Assembly (NCBI RefSeq): GCF_003610255.1
Contig: NZ_RAPS01000001.1
Span: 4,402,001-4,466,000 of the forward strand
Reading direction: 5' to 3'
Source of the DNA: Streptomyces sp. TLI_171
Lineage (GTDB): Bacteria > Actinomycetota > Actinomycetes > Streptomycetales > Streptomycetaceae
Length of the DNA: 64,000 nucleotides
The notes under the pieces are model-generated. The model was not told where the DNA came from. It ran no database searches and was given only the letters and a program-made list of their open reading frames with translations. Position numbers and translations under genes: made by a program. Shown in pieces: positions 34,392 to 43,215 of this stretch (positions are counted from its first letter, which is position 1; every line of letters starts with the position of its first letter).

Positions 34392-35599
34392 CCCTTCGCG
34401 GCCTTCGCCAGCGTCTCCGGGGTCACCGCGCCGACGAACACCCGGCCGTCCGGGGTGATCAGGGCGTTGACGATCCGGGTGGAGACCAGCGTGCCGCCGT
34501 CGACGGCGCGGCCGGTGAACTTGGCGAGGCCCTTCGCGGCGTCCGCGCCCGCGCTGCCGCGGACCACGGTCGTCCAGCCCTCGCCGATGACCGCGGCGTC
34601 GGCCCGGTCGCCGGCGGGCTTCTCCCCGGCGGGCCGGTCACCGGCGGGGTGGTCGGCGCCCGGCGTGGGCAGGAAGGACGGCAGCGGGCTCCCGCCCAGC
34701 GAGTCCGCGGGCTGCTCGACCACCTTCGCGCCCTTGGGGACGCTGAACCGGAAGGTCTTGGCGTCGGGCTTGGCGTAGGACAGCGTGCCGAACCGGACGT
34801 CGAACGCGGTCGCGCCGTCGACGGTGCGCAGCTGGACGGCCAGCGGCATGCCCTTCTCGGCGTCGATCGCGATCCGCACCTCGGCGACCGTGGAGCCGGC
34901 CTGCTTCGGCTTGACGCTGAGCCGGTACGCGGCGTGCCCGGCGACCCGCTCGGTGCCGGAGACGGTGATCGAGGTGGAGGCCTCGGAGGCGGTCAGCAGC
35001 TGCTTGGCGATCTCCTGCGGGGTGATCGAGCCGATGCCGGCGTCGGCGCCCGCCCGGTGGCCGCCGGCGCCGTTCGCGCCGGTGAGGTGCAGGGCCTGCT
35101 GGGAGTTGCGGTCGTACGCCCACAGCTGGTCGCCGTCGTGGACCAGCTCGTAGCCGGACTTCTGCCCGGCCAGGGTGAGCTTCTGCCGGTCGGGGCCGTC
35201 GGCGGCCACCGTCAGGGTGTGCGAGCCGCCGAGCAGTTCGACGGCCTTGAGCTGAGGGTTCGCGCCACCGGTGCTCGCCCCGGCGCTGCGGGCGAGGTCG
35301 CCGAGCGGGCCGGAGCCGCTGGCGGCGTCGGTCAACGCGGTGGGCAGGCCGAGGTCGGCGCTGACCCGGACGGTGCCGCTGAAGGTGTCGGTGTCGGCGG
35401 CGAGCGCCTTGGCGACGAGGTCCTGCGCGCTGATCGCGGGCAGGTCGGGCGTCTCGTCGCTGGCCAGCGCCGGCACCAGGCCGATGCCGGTGGCGACCGC
35501 GGCGGCGATCGCGACGGGCACGCCGATGCGGACGGCGGTGCGCCGCCCGGCGGCCGGAGGTGTCGTCATGTCCGGTCCTGCCGTGGAGTCCTGGTCCAT
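34388..35599 (-). CDS. LolA/DUF2092-like secreted protein
   Basis: This 403-residue protein has an N-terminal membrane or signal segment (RTAVRIGVPVAIAAAVATGI, residues 19-38) and then a long beta-rich region. LVAKALAADTDTFSGTVRV, the SYELVHDGDQLWAYDRNSQQ-like strand pattern and GMPLAVQLRTVDGATAFDVRF fit the DUF2092/LolA-type fold found in streptomycete lipoprotein-carrier-like proteins. A Pro/Asp/Ala-rich repeat (HPAGDRPAGEKPAGDRADA) precedes the C-terminal part. ATG at 35599 was chosen because GGAAGGGGG lies directly upstream. A role in handling lipids or lipoproteins outside the membrane is inferred from the fold. Confidence 0.75.
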   Translation of the reverse strand: MDQDSTAGPDMTTPPAAGRRTAVRIGVPVAIAAAVATGIGLVPALASDETPDLPAISAQDLVAKALAADTDTFSGTVRVSADLGLPTALTDAASGSGPLGDLARSAGASTGGANPQLKAVELLGGSHTLTVAADGPDRQKLTLAGQKSGYELVHDGDQLWAYDRNSQQALHLTGANGAGGHRAGADAGIGSITPQEIAKQLLTASEASTSITVSGTERVAGHAAYRLSVKPKQAGSTVAEVRIAIDAEKGMPLAVQLRTVDGATAFDVRFGTLSYAKPDAKTFRFSVPKGAKVVEQPADSLGGSPLPSFLPTPGADHPAGDRPAGEKPAGDRADAAVIGEGWTTVVRGSAGADAAKGLAKFTGRAVDGGTLVSTRIVNALITPDGRVFVGAVTPETLAKAAKG

Positions 35600-35718
35600 T
35601 GCAGCCCCCTTCCGAGTTCCTTGTGCTGTCACTCTCCATTAGAGACGTCCGGCGGCCCGCGGGCGTCGCCCGGCGGCAGCAGATCGCGGTACGTCTCGCG
35701 CTGTAGCCGGCGTATTGC

Positions 35719-35741
35719 GACCCTGAGACACCGTCAGGGTC
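35719..35741. promoter_or_regulatory. Inverted repeat before fbiC
   Basis: GACCCTGA-GACACCG-TCAGGGTC is a perfect 8-bp inverted repeat with a 7-bp spacer, 42 bp before the fbiC start. It could be an operator or leader hairpin. TAGGGT at 35772-35777 is a possible -10 element, but there is no clear -35. Confidence 0.35.
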
Positions 35742-35783
35742 GGTGTAGTCCCGCAGGGGGAGTGCTCGCGTAGGGTCGGGCCC

Positions 35784-38372
35784 ATGAGCCCTCAGACGCC
35801 GCCCGCGGCCGCCGAGTACCCCACCCCGACGGCGATGCGGCGCGCGCTGCGCCGGGCCCGGGACGGCGTGGCGCTGGACGTCGCGGAGGCGGCGGTGCTG
35901 CTCCGGGCCCGCGGCGAGGACCTGGTCGAGCTGTGCGCGGTCGCCGCCCGGGTCCGCGACGCCGGGCTGGAGCAGGCCGGCCGGCCGGGCGTCATCACCT
36001 ACTCCCGCAAGGTGTTCGTCCCGCTCACCCGGCTGTGCCGGGACCGCTGCCACTACTGCACCTTCGTCACCGTGCCGGGCAAGCTCCGCAAGGACGGCCA
36101 CGGCCTGTACCTGTCCCCGGACGAGGTGCTGGAGATTGCCCGCCGCGGCGCCGAACTGGGCTGCAAGGAGGCCCTCTTCACGCTCGGCGACCGCCCCGAG
36201 GACCGCTGGCCGGAGGCCCGCGAGTGGCTGGACGCGCACGGCTACGACGACACCCTGGCGTACGTCCGGGCGATGGCGATCCGGGTGCTGGAGGAGACCG
36301 GCCTGCTGCCGCACCTCAACCCCGGGGTGCTGACCTGGACGGACTTCCAGCGCCTCAAGCCGGTCGCCCCGTCGATGGGGATGATGCTGGAGACCACCGC
36401 CACCCGCCTCTGGTCGGAGCCCGGCGGCCCGCACCACGGCTCCCCGGACAAGGAGCCGGCGGTGCGCCTGCGGGTGCTGGAGGACGCCGGGCGCAGCGCC
36501 GTCCCGTTCACCACCGGCGTGCTGATCGGCATCGGCGAGAGCCACGAGGAGCGCGCCGAGTCGCTGCTGGCGATCCGCAAGGTCTCCCGCGCCTACCAGG
36601 GCGTGCAGGAGGTGATCGTGCAGAACTTCCGCGCCAAGCCGGACACCGCGATGCGCCGCATGCCGGACGCCGAGCTGTCCGAGCTGGCGTCGGCCGTCGC
36701 GGTGGCCCGGCTGGTGCTCGGCCCGGCCGCCCGGATCCAGGCCCCGCCGAACCTGGTGGACGCCGAGTACGCGCTGCTGATCGGCGCCGGCATCGACGAC
36801 TGGGGCGGCGTCTCGCCGCTGACGCCCGACCACGTCAACCCGGAACGCCCCTGGCCGCACATCGAAGAGTTGGCCGAGCGGACCCGCGAGGCCGGGTTCG
36901 CCCTGCGCGAGCGGTTGACGATCTACCCCGAGTACCTGCGGCGCGGCGAGCCCTGGCTCGACCCGCGGCTGCTCCCGCACGTGCGGGCGCTCGCCGACCC
37001 GGCCACCGGCCTGGCCCTCGAAGGGGCGCGCCCCACCGGCCTGCCCTGGCAGGAGCCCGAGGAGCCGATGACCGGCGGCGGCCGCACCGACCTGTTCCGC
37101 ACCGTGGACACCGAGGGCCGCACCGGCGACCGCCGTTCCGACTTCGACGACGTGTACGGCGACTGGGAGTCGCTGCGCGAGCGGGTCGGCGTCCCGGCCC
37201 CGCGCCGGCTGGACGCGGACCTCCGGGCGGCGCTGTCCACCGCCGCCGACGACCCCCGCAGGCTGACGGACGACCAGGCGCTGGCCCTGTTCCAGGCCGA
37301 CGGCGACGCCCTCGACGCCCTGACCCGGATCGCCGACGAGCTGCGCCGCGACACCGTCGGCGAGGACGTCACCTACTGCGTCACCCGGAACATCAACTTC
37401 ACCAACGTCTGCTACACCGGCTGCCGGTTCTGCGCCTTCGCGCAGCGCCGCACCGACGCGGACGCGTACACCCTGTCGCTGGAGCAGGTCGCCGAACGGG
37501 CCGAACAGGCCTGGCAGGTCGGGGCGACCGAGGTGTGCATGCAGGGCGGCATCCACCCGGACCTGCCGGGCAGCGCCTACTTCGAGATCGCGCAGGCCGT
37601 GAAGGAGCGGGTGCCCGGCATCCACGTGCACGCGTTCTCGCCGATGGAGGTGGTCAACGGGGCGACCAGGACCGGCCTGTCGATCCGCGAGTGGCTGATC
37701 CGGGCCAAGGGCGCCGGGCTGGACTCGATCCCCGGCACGGCCGCCGAGATCCTCGACGACGAGGTGCGCTGGGTCCTCACCAAGGGCAAGCTGCCCGCCG
37801 CGACCTGGGTCGAGGTGGTCACCACCGCGCACGAGCTGGGCCTGCGCTCCTCCTCGACCATGATGTACGGGCACGTCGACACCCCGCAGCACTGGCTGGG
37901 CCACCTGCGGCTGCTCGCCGAGATCCAGCAACGCACCGGCGGCTTCACCGAGTTCGTCACCCTGCCGTTCGTGCACACCAACGCGCCGGTCTACCTGGCG
38001 GGCATCGCCCGGCCCGGCCCGACCGCCCGCGACAACCGGGCGGTGACCGCGACGGCCCGGCTGCTGCTGCACCCGCACATCCCCAACATCCAGACCAGCT
38101 GGGTGAAACTCGGTGCGGAGGGCGCCGCCGAGATGCTCCGCAGCGGCGCCAACGACCTCGGCGGCACCCTGATGGAGGAGACCATCTCCCGGATGGCGGG
38201 CTCCTCCTGGGGCTCCTACAAGTCGGTCCGCGACCTGGAGGCGATCGCCGCGCTGGCCGGCCGCCCGGCCCGCCAGCGCACCACCCTGTACGGCGAGGTG
38301 CCCGCCGAACGCCGCGCCGCCGCGCTGGCCTCCGACGGGCACCTGCCCCGACTGCTGCCGGTGCTGGACTAG
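35784..38372 (+). CDS. fbiC: FO synthase FbiC (fused CofG-CofH)
   Basis: This 862-residue bifunctional radical SAM enzyme makes FO, the deazaflavin of coenzyme F420, from tyrosine and a pyrimidine precursor. The N-terminal CofG half has CRDRCHYC (C-x3-C-x2-C) near residues 85-92, and the C-terminal CofH half has CYTGCRFC near 540-547. Other marks are EALFTLGDRPEDRWPE and EVCMQGGIHPDLPGSAYFEI. The fused form is typical of actinobacteria. Other F420 genes (cofC, fbiA, fbiB) are not in the window. Its TAG stop shares the palindrome CTAG with the stop of the opposite gene. Confidence 0.95.
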   Translation: MSPQTPPAAAEYPTPTAMRRALRRARDGVALDVAEAAVLLRARGEDLVELCAVAARVRDAGLEQAGRPGVITYSRKVFVPLTRLCRDRCHYCTFVTVPGKLRKDGHGLYLSPDEVLEIARRGAELGCKEALFTLGDRPEDRWPEAREWLDAHGYDDTLAYVRAMAIRVLEETGLLPHLNPGVLTWTDFQRLKPVAPSMGMMLETTATRLWSEPGGPHHGSPDKEPAVRLRVLEDAGRSAVPFTTGVLIGIGESHEERAESLLAIRKVSRAYQGVQEVIVQNFRAKPDTAMRRMPDAELSELASAVAVARLVLGPAARIQAPPNLVDAEYALLIGAGIDDWGGVSPLTPDHVNPERPWPHIEELAERTREAGFALRERLTIYPEYLRRGEPWLDPRLLPHVRALADPATGLALEGARPTGLPWQEPEEPMTGGGRTDLFRTVDTEGRTGDRRSDFDDVYGDWESLRERVGVPAPRRLDADLRAALSTAADDPRRLTDDQALALFQADGDALDALTRIADELRRDTVGEDVTYCVTRNINFTNVCYTGCRFCAFAQRRTDADAYTLSLEQVAERAEQAWQVGATEVCMQGGIHPDLPGSAYFEIAQAVKERVPGIHVHAFSPMEVVNGATRTGLSIREWLIRAKGAGLDSIPGTAAEILDDEVRWVLTKGKLPAATWVEVVTTAHELGLRSSSTMMYGHVDTPQHWLGHLRLLAEIQQRTGGFTEFVTLPFVHTNAPVYLAGIARPGPTARDNRAVTATARLLLHPHIPNIQTSWVKLGAEGAAEMLRSGANDLGGTLMEETISRMAGSSWGSYKSVRDLEAIAALAGRPARQRTTLYGEVPAERRAAALASDGHLPRLLPVLD

Positions 38373-39463
38373 CCGACCAGCAGGTCCTGCCGCAGCTTCT
38401 TCGCGTTCACGCCCAGGCCCGACCTCAGGTAGGCGTCGAAGCTGCCGTAGCGGGCCTCCACCTCGTCGAAGCCCGCCGCCAGGTACTCGGGGCGGACGTC
38501 CAGCAGCGGCTGGTAGACCGACCGGTAGGCCGGCGGCAGCTGGGCCAGGGTCGCGGCGTTGACCTGCGCCCGGTAGGCGTTGGACGCCAGGTAGTCGGCC
38601 CGCACGGTCTCCTGCGGCACGCCGAGCGCGGTCAGCAGCGCGGCAGCGCCCCAGCCGGTGCGGTCCTTGCCGGCGGTGCAGTGGAACAGCACCGCGCCCC
38701 GGTCGTCGGCGGCGGCCAGCAGCTGGGAGTACGCGGCGCGGGCGGTGTCGGAGGACACCATGGTGCGCTCGGCGGCGACCATCATGTCGACCGCGGCCTG
38801 TGGGTCGGTGACCTCGAATCGGCCGGTGTCGGCGGCGCCCAGGACGTTCGCCGAGACCGCCCTCGCGCCGACCGGGAGGCGGTCGGGGGCGGACTGCTGC
38901 TCGGCCGGGGTGCGCAGGTCGAAGACGGTGCGGATGCCCAGGCGGTGCAGCTTGGCGAGGTCCTGGTCGGTCAGCTTGCTCAGGTCGTCCGAGCGGTAGA
39001 CCTGACCGAGCTTCACCCACCGGCCGTCGGCGGTGCGGTAGCCGCCCAGGTCGCGGAAGTTGGGGGCGGAGGCCAGGTGCAGCGAGCGGTCGGCGACCAC
39101 CAGCGGCGCGCCGCGGTCCGGCACCAGTTCGAAGTACCAGCGGTCCGCCGCGGCCAGGCCGGTCACCGTGACGGTGCCGCTGCCGTCGCCGTGCGCCACG
39201 GCCCGGCGGTGCGCGATGCGGTCCCGGTCGGTGCCGGCGTACACGGTGACCCGGCGGGCGCCGGACGCGGCCCAGCTGATCGTGAAGGAGCCGTCGGCCT
39301 GCTGGGTGGCGGTGGCGGCGGTGAACGGGATCGCGTGCGCCGAGTGCGGGGCGGAGACGGCGGCGGGGGCGGCCGAGGCGGGCGGGGCGGCGAGCACGGG
39401 CGCGGTGGTCAGCGCGGCGGTGAGGGCGACCGCGGCGGCCAGCCCGGTGCGGGGGGAGGTCAT
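38369..39463 (-). CDS. Secreted protein-tyrosine phosphatase
   Basis: This 364-residue protein has a clear signal peptide (LAAAVALTAALTTAPVLAAP, ending near residue 30). A fibronectin-like beta region (SFTISWAASGARRVTVYAG) follows, then a Tyr phosphatase domain with NFRDLGGYRTADGRWVKLG and the catalytic P-loop HCTAGKDRTG near residue 255. These match the Y_phosphatase3 family, which includes PtpB-type tyrosine/serine and lipid phosphatases. ATG at 39463 begins the signal peptide; no strong ribosome site is seen. Secretion suggests it acts in the envelope or medium. Confidence 0.88.
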   Translation of the reverse strand: MTSPRTGLAAAVALTAALTTAPVLAAPPASAAPAAVSAPHSAHAIPFTAATATQQADGSFTISWAASGARRVTVYAGTDRDRIAHRRAVAHGDGSGTVTVTGLAAADRWYFELVPDRGAPLVVADRSLHLASAPNFRDLGGYRTADGRWVKLGQVYRSDDLSKLTDQDLAKLHRLGIRTVFDLRTPAEQQSAPDRLPVGARAVSANVLGAADTGRFEVTDPQAAVDMMVAAERTMVSSDTARAAYSQLLAAADDRGAVLFHCTAGKDRTGWGAAALLTALGVPQETVRADYLASNAYRAQVNAATLAQLPPAYRSVYQPLLDVRPEYLAAGFDEVEARYGSFDAYLRSGLGVNAKKLRQDLLVG

Positions 39464-39632
39464 GGACGCCGACCGTAGGCAGGCCGGCTGCGGGGCCGGT
39501 GACCTGCGGATGTCCGGGCCGCAACAGACTGTTGAACGAATCGATGTGCGGGACGGCCCGACTTTTCGCGCGGGTCTTCGAATACAGTGCGTCTGCTGTC
39601 CGAAGCCCCCGACCGAAAGGTTCCGCCCCGTG

Positions 39633-40730
39633 ATGCCCCTGTGGTCGCGCGCCCAGCAGCAGGACTTCCGCAGCCGGGTCCGCGGCTGCCTGCTCGGCGG
39701 CGCGATCGGCGACGCGCTCGGCGGCGGCATCGAGTTCGAGCAGCTGGAGCAGATCCGCGAGGCGCACGGCGAGAACGGCGTGACCGGCTACGTCCCCGCG
39801 TACGGGCGGCGCGGCGCGATCACCGACGACACCCAGATGACGCTGTTCACCGTCGACGGCCTGATCCGCTCGCACATCGCCCGCGACGGCGGCGCCTGGC
39901 ACCCGCCCACCGACGTGCACCGCGCCTACCTGCGCTGGCACGCCACCCAGCAGGACTGGGGCCCGGACGAGCGCCGCAAGGACCTCGGCTGGCTCGGCCG
40001 CGAGGAGTGGCTGTACGCCCGCCGCGCCCCCGGCCAGGCCTGCCTGTCCGGTCTGGCCGGCACCGAGAACGGCCCGCTGCCGACCGTCGACGAGCCGCGC
40101 AACCCCGGCTCCAAGGGCTGCGGCACCGTGATGCGGGCCGCCCCGTTCGGCCTGCTCACCGCCTGGGACCCGGCGCTGGTGTTCCAACTGGCCGTCGAGT
40201 GCTCGGTGCTGACCCACGGCCACCCCACGGGCTACCTCTCCGCCGGGGCGTTCGCGGTGATCGTCCACGCGGTGGCCCGCGGCGGCACCCTGGAGGAGGG
40301 CGTGCACCTGGCACTGGCCCTGCTGTCCGAGCGGACCGGCCACGAGGAGACCACCGCCGCGCTGCGCGCCGCCCTGGACGCCGTCCGGGTCGGGGCGCCG
40401 TCCCCCGAACGGGTCGAGGAGCTCGGCGAGGGCTGGGTCGCCGAGGAGGCGCTCGCCATCGGCCTGTACTGCGCGCTGGTCGCCGAGGACGTCCGCAGCG
40501 GCCTGCTGCTGGCCGTCAACCACTCCGGGGACAGCGACTCCACCGGCTCGATCTGCGGCAACCTGCTGGGCGCCCTGCACGGCGAGACCGCCCTCCCGCC
40601 GGAGCTGGTCGCCGAGGTCGAGGGCCGCGGCACCGTCCTGGAGCTCGCCGACGACCTGGTGCTGGAACTCCTGCACGGCCCCGAACTGCACGGCACCGAG
40701 GGCTGGGCCGCCCGCTACCCGACCGCCTGA
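39633..40730 (+). CDS. ADP-ribosylglycohydrolase family protein
   Basis: This 365-residue protein belongs to the DraG/ARH family, which removes ADP-ribose from proteins or small molecules with two Mg ions. Metal motifs are GAIGDALGGGIEF, AITDDTQMTLFTVDG, and NHSGDSDSTGSICGNLLG near the C-terminus. GAAAGG lies at 39615-39620. ATG 39633 and GTG 39630 are both possible; the GTG has the better spacing. A TACAGT box at 39583-39588 may be a -10 element. The gene is divergent from the phosphatase and has no visible partner ADP-ribosyltransferase. Confidence 0.9.
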   Translation: MPLWSRAQQQDFRSRVRGCLLGGAIGDALGGGIEFEQLEQIREAHGENGVTGYVPAYGRRGAITDDTQMTLFTVDGLIRSHIARDGGAWHPPTDVHRAYLRWHATQQDWGPDERRKDLGWLGREEWLYARRAPGQACLSGLAGTENGPLPTVDEPRNPGSKGCGTVMRAAPFGLLTAWDPALVFQLAVECSVLTHGHPTGYLSAGAFAVIVHAVARGGTLEEGVHLALALLSERTGHEETTAALRAALDAVRVGAPSPERVEELGEGWVAEEALAIGLYCALVAEDVRSGLLLAVNHSGDSDSTGSICGNLLGALHGETALPPELVAEVEGRGTVLELADDLVLELLHGPELHGTEGWAARYPTA

Positions 40731-40761
40731 CGGCCCGTCGCCCGGGCCCCGGGAAACGGAC

Positions 40762-40790
40762 GTGCCCGCCGCGCGGGAAGCGGCGGGCAC
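40762..40790. terminator. Convergent-gene terminator
   Basis: A perfect 11-bp stem (GTGCCCGCCGC with GCGGCGGGCAC, 7-nt loop) lies between the ADP-ribosylglycohydrolase gene and the convergent DUF397 gene. It has no T-tract and could serve both directions. Confidence 0.75.
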
Positions 40791-40809
40791 GGGGGGAGCC
40801 GGTGGAGGA

Positions 40810-41016
40810 TCAGACCTCGCCGAAGGCGCCGGTGGCGGCGGCCGCCGCGAACGCGGCCCAGGCCTCGTTGGAGAAGCGCAGCTGCGGGCCCTGCGGGTCC
40901 TTGGAGTCACGGACCGCGATCGAGGCGGCGCTCGGCACGGCGATCTCGACGCAGGCGCCGTTGCCGCCGCTGTAGCTGCTCTTGCGCCAGGTCAGGCTGT
41001 CGGTGGCCTTGCTCAT
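40810..41016 (-). CDS. DUF397 protein
   Basis: This 68-residue protein has the DUF397 core: LTWRKSSYSGGNGACVEIAV, then AVRDSKDPQGPQLRFS and a final helix. DUF397 genes are common next to XRE/DUF5753 regulators in streptomycetes, where the pair works in developmental or metabolic control. The small protein is thought to oppose or modulate its partner. The ATG overlaps the stop of the upstream XRE gene (ATGA), so the two are coupled. It is Ala-rich at the C-terminus. Confidence 0.92.
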   Translation of the reverse strand: MSKATDSLTWRKSSYSGGNGACVEIAVPSAASIAVRDSKDPQGPQLRFSNEAWAAFAAAAATGAFGEV

Positions 41017-41870
41017 TTCATGAACTCCTCTGCGATATCGGTGATCATCGACCGGCTGTCCGCGACACTCAGCGCCGCGGCCCGCAGGTGGTCGTACAGA
41101 TTGGTATAGCGGCGTACGTCGGCTTCCTTCTCCAGGTAGAGATCGCTCGTCACTCCTTCGAAGTAGACGACCGTGGAATCCGCGGACTCGGGGAACTCCA
41201 TCAGGGAAAATGTCCCGGTCATGCCGGGATGGGCGCCGTGGACGAACGGGATGACCTGAAGGTTGATGTTCGGCCGCTCGCCGAGCGCGACGAGCTGGAA
41301 CAACTGCTCCGCCATCACGCGCTGCCCGCCCACCTGCCGGCGCAGCACGGCCTCGTCTATGACCACCCAGAGGCTGCCCAGCTGGTCCTCGCCGTGTATC
41401 CGGTGCTGGCGCTTGAGCCGCACGTCCACCCGGCGGCGGATGGCGGTCGGGTCGGTGTCCGGCTGCGTGCCGGCGACCACCGCCTCGGCGTACTCCCGGG
41501 TCTGCAACAGGCCCGGCACGAACGAGGACTCGTAGGCCCGGATCGAGGAGGCCTCGGCCTCCAGGCCGATGTAGACGCTGTACGGGATGTCCCCGAACTC
41601 GTGCCACCAGCCGCGCTGGCGCGACTCCTTGGCCATCTCCATCAGCCCGGCGCGGACCCGCTCGTCCTCGACCTCGTAGACGTCGCACAGGTCGCGGACG
41701 TCGCGCTGGCTGATCGAGCGGCGGCCGTTCTCCAGCCGGCTGATCTTCGACTGGGAGACCATCAGGCGGCCGGCCACCTCTTCGGCGGTCATCCCCCTGA
41801 GTTCGCGCAGGCGCCGCAGTTCGGCGCCGAGCCTGCGGCGGCGAACCGTCGGATTCACGCTGGCGGACAC
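41013..41870 (-). CDS. XRE-family regulator with DUF5753 domain
   Basis: This 285-residue protein has an N-terminal helix-turn-helix at about residues 12-66 (LGAELRRLRELRGMTAEEVA, SQSKISRLENGRRSIS). The DUF5753 domain occupies residues 95-275 (YESSFVPGLLQTREYAEAVV, LWVVIDEAVLRRQVGG, LQVIPFVHGAHPGMTGTFSL). GTG at 41870 was chosen because GGAGG precedes it at good spacing; an ATG 75 bases upstream adds a non-conserved stretch. This is the classic streptomycete XRE-DUF397 module, with many copies per genome. Target genes are unknown. Confidence 0.92.
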   Translation of the reverse strand: MSASVNPTVRRRRLGAELRRLRELRGMTAEEVAGRLMVSQSKISRLENGRRSISQRDVRDLCDVYEVEDERVRAGLMEMAKESRQRGWWHEFGDIPYSVYIGLEAEASSIRAYESSFVPGLLQTREYAEAVVAGTQPDTDPTAIRRRVDVRLKRQHRIHGEDQLGSLWVVIDEAVLRRQVGGQRVMAEQLFQLVALGERPNINLQVIPFVHGAHPGMTGTFSLMEFPESADSTVVYFEGVTSDLYLEKEADVRRYTNLYDHLRAAALSVADSRSMITDIAEEFMK

Positions 41871-42113
41871 ATCGACCTCCGGCCCTACTTCTGGCAACAG
41901 TGCGGTAATTGGTACCAACCCCCCTGACGCTGAGCAGCATGCCACCTCAACTGCAGTCCGTGCCTGGGAATCGCGGGACGGCAGTAGAACAGATCATCGG
42001 AAAATAGCTCATTCGGGAACACCGGTCTTGCGCCCGGCGCGCCTGCGCGCTATAGGGCATCCCGTGCGCTAGAAGCCCCCTGACGGTCCGTCGGAGGAAC
42101 CGGGGAACGCGAA
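41871..42113. promoter_or_regulatory. XRE upstream region
   Basis: This 243-bp non-coding stretch lies between the XRE start and a terminator hairpin. It contains a short AT-richer region (GGTAATTGGTACCAACC around 41905-41921), which may hold the minus-strand promoter. Small open frames here lack ribosome sites and are not convincing. Together with the hairpin and trailing sequence, no gene is seen from 41871 to 42186. Confidence 0.4.
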
Positions 42114-42152
42114 GGGCGGTCGGCCCGGTGCATCGCACCGGGCCGACCGCCC
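42114..42152 (-). terminator. Strong hairpin after the GPP34 gene
   Basis: A perfect 18-bp stem (GGGCGGTCGGCCCGGTGC with its exact complement) closes on the loop ATC. It lies 35 bases downstream of the GPP34 stop on the minus strand. It is one of the strongest hairpins in the window. Confidence 0.8.
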
Positions 42153-42186
42153 TCCTGCCGAACCGACTGCTAACGGCGTGCGCCGC

Positions 42187-42915
42187 TCATCGCGCGCCCA
42201 CCCGGCTGGCCACACTCCGCCCCGCGGCGGCGGGCCGACCGGCCGGACCGCGCGAACCCGCGGGCGCCGCCGACCTGCCCTGGGCCTGCGCCGGCAGACC
42301 GTTCTGCACGTCCATCACCGCGTGGGCCACCATGCCGCCCAACGGGTCGTACCTGATCAGGTCCCGCAACCGGGAGCGCGAGGACCGCCCCTCGTTGCCC
42401 GGGTACAGGTGCTTGCCCAGACCCACCGCGTGCGCCAGCGCCGCCAGCGCCGCTGTCCGCGGGTCCGGCGGCACGCCGGTGCGGATCGCGGTGTCCAGCC
42501 GCTGCTTGATCGCCGCGTTGGTGCAGTCGTCCGACGCCTGGTACCGCGTCGTCGGCAGCACCCCGCACACCTGACCGGCCACGGCCGTCACCATGCCGCA
42601 CCGCTCCAGGTGCGCCAGGTACGTCTGCCGCAGGCCCAGGCGCGGGCCACCGATCCAGTGCGCGGCGCGCACCGGACTGCCGCGCCTGCGCAGCAGCTCC
42701 AGCGCATGATCAAGGGTCGGGTCACCGGTCGGCCGTGGCACCACCACGGCGATCCGGTCCCCGTCCGGGGCTATCCTTCCGGCCAGAGCCAGCTCGACGA
42801 GCTGCGCCCCGGCAAGTCCGAGGTCGAGGGTCTGCGGCTGCGCGGTGGTACCCGTGGCCGGGTCCAGCGCGAGCAACAGGAGCTCCTCAGGAATGGTTCG
42901 ACGGCCTCTGCCCAT
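42187..42915 (-). CDS. GPP34 (GOLPH3-like) family protein
   Basis: This 242-residue protein starts RRTIPEELLLLALDPATG, the usual GPP34 N-terminus. AGAQLVELALAGRI follows, then DGDRIAVVVPRPTGDPTLDH and AVGLGKHLYPGNEGRSSRSR near the C-terminus. The family is named after the eukaryotic Golgi phosphoprotein that binds phosphatidylinositol-4-phosphate. Actinobacteria carry many copies of unclear function, sometimes thought to touch membranes. GGGGAGG precedes the ATG at 42915. The C-terminal 35 residues are a low-complexity Ala/Pro/Arg tail. Confidence 0.85.
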   Translation of the reverse strand: MGRGRRTIPEELLLLALDPATGTTAQPQTLDLGLAGAQLVELALAGRIAPDGDRIAVVVPRPTGDPTLDHALELLRRRGSPVRAAHWIGGPRLGLRQTYLAHLERCGMVTAVAGQVCGVLPTTRYQASDDCTNAAIKQRLDTAIRTGVPPDPRTAALAALAHAVGLGKHLYPGNEGRSSRSRLRDLIRYDPLGGMVAHAVMDVQNGLPAQAQGRSAAPAGSRGPAGRPAAAGRSVASRVGAR

Positions 42916-43215
42916 CCAAGCCTCCCCGCGTGGATGAATGACAGGGTGACGCCTCTCACACAGGCTTGTCGAGTACGCCTCCGAATCGTGACCTTGCCCG
43001 GGCAGGCGGGAACCACCGTCGGACAGCTCCGCGTCTGACCGGGCAACGGCTCGTAAGGCCGGGAAAAACCGCCGGTCGGGCGGGGTGTGGCGGGCCATCA
43101 CGGGCTCGGTGCCGGAGACTGTACAGGTGCCGGGCCGGGCCGAGAACCCGCCCGAAAAAAACCAGCTTGTGTGATCGGACCGGCGGTGCCGGGCGGACGA
43201 GGAGGAGTGGGTTAC

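Noticed and set aside
34638..40910. A 2090-codon open frame on the minus strand, spanning fbiC and neighbours
   Set aside because: Its sequence is Gly/Ala/Arg/Val-rich without domains and runs antisense to clear genes; such long frames arise from the high third-position GC of the real genes.
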